Shown: piece by piece, positions 14,069-18,226 of the stretch
Position numbering within the stretch: the first letter of the stretch is position 1
Layout: each line of letters starts with the position of its first letter
NCBI GenBank assembly: GCA_036271855.1
Contig: DATAZV010000470.1
Location: 1 to 18,226, forward strand
Direction: 5' to 3'
Length of the DNA stretch: 18,226 nt
DNA from: JAQGMJ01 sp036271855
Lineage (GTDB): Bacteria; Pseudomonadota; Gammaproteobacteria; Burkholderiales; JAEUOS01
Notes under the pieces: generated by a model
The model's database searches: none
What the model saw: only the letters and a program-made list of their open reading frames with translations
Told to the model about the DNA's origin: nothing
Program-made: the position numbers and the translations under genes

Positions 14069-15991
14069 ATGGATTCCCCGGCGGCGCTCGCCTCCGCTTC
14101 CGCGAACGGCTATGCGATGACGCCAGATTCCACCTCCACGCCCACGGGTTCGCGCACCGGCGGGCGCGCCGTACTTGACACCATCGACCGCTGGGCCGGA
14201 TACGCAACCGAGATTCCGGCGGCGCTGCTGGTGGTGATCGAAGTGGGGGTGCTGCTCTCCGGCGTGATCTCGCGCTACGTGTTCAAGCATCCGCTGGTAT
14301 GGTCGGACGAGCTGGCCTCCATCCTGTTTCTCTGGCTTTCCATGCTCGGCGCGGTGGTGGCCTTGCGCCGCGGCGAGCACATGCGCATGACCGCGCTGGT
14401 GGCGCGCGCCGGGCCGCAGATGCGCGTCTTCCTCGACGTGCTGGCGATCACCGCCTCGCTGACCTTCCTGATTCTTATCGCCTACCCGGCCTTCGACTAC
14501 GCCAGCGAAGAGGCGACGGTGGTGACCCCGGCGCTGGAGATTTCCAATGCCTGGCGTGCTTCCGCCCTACCGATCGGCGTCGGCCTGATGCTGCTGATGA
14601 CGGTGCTGCGCCTGACCCGCGTGGCCACCTGGAAGACCACCGCCGCCGCGCTCGCCGTCTGCGCAACCCTCAGCCTCGCCTTCTGGTTCGCCGGCCCCGC
14701 CCTGGCGCCGCTGGGCAAGATCAACCTGGTGATCTTTTTTGTCGGTGTGGTCGCCGCCGGGGTGTTCGCCGGCGTGCCGATCGCCTTTTCTTTCGCCCTG
14801 GCCACCTTCGGCTACCTCGCGCTCACCACTTCCACCCCGCTGGTGGTAATGGTCGGGCGGATGGACGAAGGCATGTCGCACCTGATCCTGCTGGCGGTGC
14901 CGCTGTTCGTCTTCCTCGGCCTGCTGATCGAGATGACAGGCATGGCGCGGGCAATGGTGCAGTTTCTCGCCAGCCTGCTGGGCCACGTGCGCGGCGGCCT
15001 GCATTTCGTGCTGCTGGGCGCGATGTACCTGGTCTCCGGCATCTCCGGCTCGAAGGCAGCGGACATGGCGGCGATCGCCCCGGTGCTGTTCCCCGAAATG
15101 AAGGCGCGCGGCGCCAAACCGGGCGACCTGGTGGCGCTGCTGGCCACCACCGGTGCGCAGACCGAAACCATTCCACCGTCGATCGTGCTGATCACCATCG
15201 GCTCGGTCACCGGCGTGTCGATTGCCGCCCTGTTCACCGGCGGCCTGCTGCCCGGCGCGGTGCTTGGCATCGCACTGTGCGGCGTGGTCTGGTGGCGCTA
15301 TCGCGGCGAGGACTTGAGCGGCGTCAAGCGCGCCTCGAAAGGCGAAATCGCCCGCAGCTTCGTGGTGGCGCTGCCGGCGATCGTGCTGCCATTCCTGATC
15401 CGCGCCGCGGTGGTCGAAGGCGTGGCCACTGCCACCGAGGTATCGACCATCGGTATCGTCTACTGCGTGCTGGCCGGGCTGTTCCTCTACCGCCAGTTCG
15501 ATTTCGGGCGCGTGCTGCCGATGCTGATCGAAACCGCGGCCTTGTCGGGCGCCATCATCATGATCATTGGCGCGGCCACCGCGATGGCCTGGGGCCTCAC
15601 CCAGTCCGGCTTTTCGCGCGACCTCGCCGCGATGATGGCCGGCCTGCCCGGCGGCAAGGCGGCGTTTCTCGCGGTCTCCGTCATTGCTTTCGTCATCCTC
15701 GGCAGCGTGCTCGAGGGCATCCCGGCCATCGTGCTGTTCGGCCCCTTGCTGTTTCCGATCGCGCGGCAAGTCGGCGTACATGAGGTGCATTACTCGATGG
15801 TCGTCATCCTCGCCATGGGCGTGGGCTTGTTCTCGCCGCCCTTCGGCGTCGGCTACTACGCGGCCTGCGCCATCGGCAAGGTCAACCCGGACGAGGGTAT
15901 GCGCCCAATCATGGGTTACCTCAGTGCGCTGATCATCGGCCTGGTGCTGGTCACCGCCATCCCGTGGATTTCCACCGGCTTTCTTCACTAA
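14069..15991 (+). CDS. Fused TRAP transporter membrane protein DctQM
   Basis: 640 residues combining both TRAP membrane subunits. The small DctQ part covers about 35-190, with GVISRYVFKHPLVWSDELASILFLWL as its typical signature. A joining membrane segment lies near 191-213, and the large DctM part runs from about 216 to the end (GVPIAFSFALATFGY, VPLFVFLGLLIE, SGISGSKAADMAAIAPVLFPEMKARG, ATTGAQTETIPPSIVLI, SVLEGIPAIVLFGPLLFPIA, FSPPFGVGYYAACAIG). It drives sodium-coupled import across the inner membrane with the upstream binding protein. The first about 33 residues are a Ser/Thr/Ala-rich, non-membrane tail, so an internal ATG at 14117 is a possible start. The fusion is intact with no frameshift. 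Confidence 0.94.
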   Translation: MDSPAALASASANGYAMTPDSTSTPTGSRTGGRAVLDTIDRWAGYATEIPAALLVVIEVGVLLSGVISRYVFKHPLVWSDELASILFLWLSMLGAVVALRRGEHMRMTALVARAGPQMRVFLDVLAITASLTFLILIAYPAFDYASEEATVVTPALEISNAWRASALPIGVGLMLLMTVLRLTRVATWKTTAAALAVCATLSLAFWFAGPALAPLGKINLVIFFVGVVAAGVFAGVPIAFSFALATFGYLALTTSTPLVVMVGRMDEGMSHLILLAVPLFVFLGLLIEMTGMARAMVQFLASLLGHVRGGLHFVLLGAMYLVSGISGSKAADMAAIAPVLFPEMKARGAKPGDLVALLATTGAQTETIPPSIVLITIGSVTGVSIAALFTGGLLPGAVLGIALCGVVWWRYRGEDLSGVKRASKGEIARSFVVALPAIVLPFLIRAAVVEGVATATEVSTIGIVYCVLAGLFLYRQFDFGRVLPMLIETAALSGAIIMIIGAATAMAWGLTQSGFSRDLAAMMAGLPGGKAAFLAVSVIAFVILGSVLEGIPAIVLFGPLLFPIARQVGVHEVHYSMVVILAMGVGLFSPPFGVGYYAACAIGKVNPDEGMRPIMGYLSALIIGLVLVTAIPWISTGFLH

Positions 15992-16008
15992 ACGCAGGAC
16001 ACAACAAC

Positions 16009-16548
16009 ATGAGCAGATTCTTCGGCGAAATCCGCCAGGCCGGCTACGTCGTTCCCGACATCGAGGCGGCAATGGACCACTGGAGCCGCGTGCTCGGCGT
16101 CGGCCCCTGGTTCTATCGCGAAAAGGTGCCGATCGAAAACTACACCTATCGCGGCCAGCGTTACGAAGTGCACAACTCGGTGGCGCTGGCCAATTCCGGC
16201 CCGCTGCAGATGGAACTGATCCAGACCCGCAACGACGCGCCCTCGATGTACCGCGACTTCCAGAAGGCCGGCAACACCGGCCTGCAGCACGTCGCCTACT
16301 GGACCGAGGCGTTTGACGAGGACATGAAGCGCCTCGCCTCGCAAGGCTTCAAGGTGGTGATGAGCGGCGAAGTCGGCGAGCGCGGGCGCTTTGTCTACTT
16401 CGATACCGAATACCATCCCGGCACGGTGATCGAGCTCTCCGAAGTCGCCGGCCCCAAGGGCAAGCTGTTCAAGCTGATCCGCGAAGCCTCGCTGGGCTGG
16501 GACGGCAGCAACCCGGTGCGCCCCTTCCCCGACCTCGGCACTCTTTAA
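16009..16548 (+). CDS. VOC-superfamily (glyoxalase/epimerase-like) protein
   Basis: 179 residues, two beta-alpha-beta-beta-beta modules of the vicinal oxygen chelate fold. The start IRQAGYVVPDIEAAMDHWSRVLGVGPWF and the later GLQHVAYWTEAFDEDMKRLASQGF mark the two modules. Probable metal ligands at the four usual places are Q10, E69 (MELIQ), H94 (LQHVAY) and E142 (VIELSE). VOC members include glyoxalase I, methylmalonyl-CoA epimerase and ring-cleaving dioxygenases; the pattern here suits an isomerase, epimerase or lyase. The ATG at 16009 follows GCAGGACAC, while the same frame upstream overlaps the TRAP gene. It lies between transporter and RLP with gaps of 17 and 22 nt, so it very likely acts on the imported compound or its oxidised form. 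Confidence 0.85.
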   Translation: MSRFFGEIRQAGYVVPDIEAAMDHWSRVLGVGPWFYREKVPIENYTYRGQRYEVHNSVALANSGPLQMELIQTRNDAPSMYRDFQKAGNTGLQHVAYWTEAFDEDMKRLASQGFKVVMSGEVGERGRFVYFDTEYHPGTVIELSEVAGPKGKLFKLIREASLGWDGSNPVRPFPDLGTL

Positions 16549-16570
16549 CAAGAAGCGCAGGACATTTTTC

Positions 16571-17842
16571 ATGAGCAGCAATCGCGTCACCGCCGTCTAC
16601 CTGATCGAAACGCCCCTGGACCCGGCGCGCGCCGCCGAGGTGCTGGTGGGAGAACAGTCTTGCGGCACCTTCGCCCGCGTCGCCGGCGAGACCGACGAGC
16701 TGCGCGAGCGCGCCCGTGCCACGGTGGACGCGATCGAGGAACTCGAGCCGCTCGCAACGCCCAGCCTACCCAACGCCTGGCTGGCGCGCCAGGGCCTGAT
16801 GGCCCAGGGTCCGTTTCGCCGCGCCCGCGTCACCGTCTCCTTTCCCATTGCCAACATCGGCGCCAACCTGGCGACCCTGGCCGCCACTGTCGCCGGCAAT
16901 CTGTACGATCTGGGCGAAGTCACCGGCCTGCGCCTGCTGTCGCTCGATCTGCCGCCGGAGTACCGCGCCCGCTTCGAGTGGCCGCGCCATGGGGTTGCGG
17001 GCACGCGCAGCCTGACGGGCGTGATGGAGGGGCCGCTGGTGGGTACCATCATCAAGCCCAACGTCGGCCTGACCGCCGAGCAGACCGGCGTTCTCGCGGG
17101 CGAGTTGTGCGAGGCCGGCGTCGATTTCATCAAGGACGACGAAGTCTGCGCCAACCCGGAACACGCACCGCTGCAGGCGCGGGTGCGCGCGGTGATGCAA
17201 CGGGTGCGCGCCTACCGCGATCGTACCGGCCGCAACGTGATGGTCGCCTTCAATATCACCGACGACCTCGACGCCATGCGCCACCATGCCGAACTGATCG
17301 AGCGCGAAGGCGGCAGCTGCGTGATGGCGAGCCTGAACTGGTGCGGCTTTTCCGCTGTCCAGGCCCTGCGCCGCACCACCAACCTGGCGATCCACGGCCA
17401 TCGCAACGGTTTCGGCATGTTCTCGCGCGCGCCGGCGCTGGGCATGGACTTCGCCGCCTACCAGGCGCTGTGGCGCCTGGCCGGGGTCGACCACATGCAC
17501 GTGCACGGCCTGCAGGGCAAGTTCTCGCAGGAAGACGCGGAAGTGATCGAGTCCGCGCGCGATTGCCTGACCCCGCTCACGCCCTCGGCGGACGACCGCG
17601 TGATGCCGGCCTTTTCCTCCGGCCAGTGGGCTGGCACCGTGCCCGCGACCCGCGAGGCGGTGGGCGGCAGCGACCTGCTGTTCATGGCCGGCGGCGGCAT
17701 CCTGGCGCATCCGGATGGCCCGCGCGCCGGGGTGGCGAGCATACGCCAGGCCTGGGCCGCGGTGAACGCCGGTAAGAGCCTGGCCGATGCCGCGCGCAAT
17801 GCGCCGGAGCTCAAGCACGCGCTCGAATTTTTCGGCAAGTAG
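16571..17842 (+). CDS. RuBisCO-like protein (form IV), probable sugar-acid catabolic enzyme
   Basis: 423 residues with the RuBisCO large-subunit plan: N-terminal domain to about 140, then the TIM barrel. Catalytic positions can be matched: K162 in GTIIKPNVGL is the general base lysine, and the carbamylated lysine with metal ligands is K188, D190, E191 in DFIKDDE. H276/H277-R-type text is in HGHRNG, a loop-6 lysine may be K317 in GLQGKF, and the phosphate loops are SSGQWAG and AGGGILAHPDGP. The second lysine of true RuBisCO KPK is asparagine here, so it is not a CO2-fixing enzyme. The following gene starts 3 nt after its stop and is a DUF1537 kinase. In described apionate pathways an RLP decarboxylates or cleaves a 3-oxo acid 4-phosphate made by such a kinase; that is the favoured role, but not proven. 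Confidence 0.88.
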   Translation: MSSNRVTAVYLIETPLDPARAAEVLVGEQSCGTFARVAGETDELRERARATVDAIEELEPLATPSLPNAWLARQGLMAQGPFRRARVTVSFPIANIGANLATLAATVAGNLYDLGEVTGLRLLSLDLPPEYRARFEWPRHGVAGTRSLTGVMEGPLVGTIIKPNVGLTAEQTGVLAGELCEAGVDFIKDDEVCANPEHAPLQARVRAVMQRVRAYRDRTGRNVMVAFNITDDLDAMRHHAELIEREGGSCVMASLNWCGFSAVQALRRTTNLAIHGHRNGFGMFSRAPALGMDFAAYQALWRLAGVDHMHVHGLQGKFSQEDAEVIESARDCLTPLTPSADDRVMPAFSSGQWAGTVPATREAVGGSDLLFMAGGGILAHPDGPRAGVASIRQAWAAVNAGKSLADAARNAPELKHALEFFGK

Positions 17843-17845
17843 GCG

Positions 17846-18226
17846 ATGAACCGCCCGAAGATCGCCTGGTACGGCGACGACTTCACCGGCGCCACCGACA
17901 CCCTGCTGAACGCCGCGGCCGCCGGCCTGCGCGCCCTGCTGTTCACCCGCGTGCCCAGCGTCGAACAACTGGGCCGCGCCGGCACGCTTGACGCAATCGG
18001 CATCGCCGGCGCCGCGCGCAGCATGAGCCGGGCGCAGATCGCGCGCGAGCTGGAGCCGGTGGGGCGCTTCTTCGCTGCACTGGAGGTGCCGGTGCTGCAC
18101 TACAAGGTCTGCTCCACCTTCGACAGCGCGCCCGAAGTCGGCAACATCGCCGCCGCCGTCCATGCCCTGCGTCCGCATGTAGCGAGCCGTTTCGTGCCCA
18201 TCGTCGGCGGCCAGCCGAACATCGGC
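17846..18226 (+). CDS. DUF1537 (four-carbon acid sugar kinase / OiaK-like) kinase, 3' truncated by window edge
   Basis: The first 127 residues of a protein whose family usually has about 410-430. The start MNRPKIAWYGDDFTGATDTLL carries the family-defining DDFTGATD motif. LGIAGAARS-type text (AIGIAGAARSM) follows, then LHYKVCSTFDSAPEVGNI and VPIVGGQPN. DUF1537 kinases phosphorylate D-threonate, D-erythronate, 3-oxo-tetronates or 3-oxo-isoapionate with ATP. The HYKVCSTFDS block belongs to the family's substrate-binding domain. It starts 3 nt after the RLP stop, so the two are translated together and probably work in sequence. The C-terminal nucleotide-binding domain is outside the window. Confidence 0.88.
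   Translation, partial: MNRPKIAWYGDDFTGATDTLLNAAAAGLRALLFTRVPSVEQLGRAGTLDAIGIAGAARSMSRAQIARELEPVGRFFAALEVPVLHYKVCSTFDSAPEVGNIAAAVHALRPHVASRFVPIVGGQPNIG

Noticed and set aside
12875..14380. A 501-codon open frame on the minus strand opposite the TRAP binding protein and the start of DctQM
   Set aside because: It mirrors the codon phase of well-recognised plus-strand genes, is rich in His, Arg and Gly, and resembles no family. It is a GC-rich antisense shadow.
14567..16072. Another 501-codon minus-strand open frame opposite DctQM
   Set aside because: Same pattern: an antisense shadow of a real membrane protein, with a low-complexity His/Gln/Gly/Asp composition and no domain.
16571..17842. RuBisCO-related gene taken as evidence of CO2 fixation
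   Set aside because: The second KPK lysine is missing, there is no small subunit or phosphoribulokinase gene, and the neighbours are a TRAP importer and an acid-sugar kinase. It fits form IV RLP catabolism.
2..18226. Linking the glycerate kinase at the left end with the kinase/RLP run at the right end as one pathway
   Set aside because: They are about 12 kb apart with unrelated genes, opposite-strand blocks and separate promoters between them. A metabolic link through glycerate is possible but nothing in the layout shows it.

Overview
The window is GC-rich, densely coded DNA from a proteobacterium, most likely a betaproteobacterium. The evidence is the gene families present: a type II (E. 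coli-like) dihydroorotase followed by a DUF3025 gene, a DUF4124 secreted protein, a TRAP transporter, a CaiB/BaiF CoA-transferase and an AEC permease. I see no tRNA, rRNA, CRISPR array, insertion sequence or phage gene. The genus cannot be fixed from the sequence alone.

Left block (2-6170, plus strand): a run of closely spaced genes that could be one transcript. It holds the C-terminal two thirds of a glycerate 2-kinase, three consecutive paralogous zinc-finger/SAM methyltransferases (a tandem triplication), pyrC, a possible 45-residue small ORF, a DUF3025 gene and an AEC-family permease. A perfect 9-bp-stem hairpin lies between this block and the convergent gene to its right.

Middle block (6227-11542): a ThDP-dependent acetolactate-synthase-like enzyme (minus) is divergent from a family III CoA-transferase (plus), with an interrupted palindrome between them. 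Then come three minus-strand genes: a DUF4124 exported protein, a cupin of the 2,4'-dihydroxyacetophenone dioxygenase type, and an exported protein I do not recognise.

Right block (11631-18226): a LacI-family regulator (minus) is divergent from a plus-strand run. The run is TRAP solute-binding protein, fused TRAP DctQM membrane protein, VOC-fold protein, RuBisCO-like protein (RLP) and the start of a DUF1537 acid-sugar kinase that runs off the window. The intergenic region has a good sigma70-like promoter and a palindrome just downstream of it, suited to repression by the LacI protein. This is the most interesting part. It reads as an uptake and catabolism module for a sugar acid: TRAP import, a VOC-catalysed step, phosphorylation by the DUF1537 kinase, and cleavage or decarboxylation of the phosphorylated 3-oxo acid by the RLP. 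The nearest described logic is D-apionate/3-oxo-isoapionate catabolism, where a DUF1537 kinase and an RLP act in sequence. The VOC protein in this set does not fit the version I know, so substrate and pathway should be treated as open.
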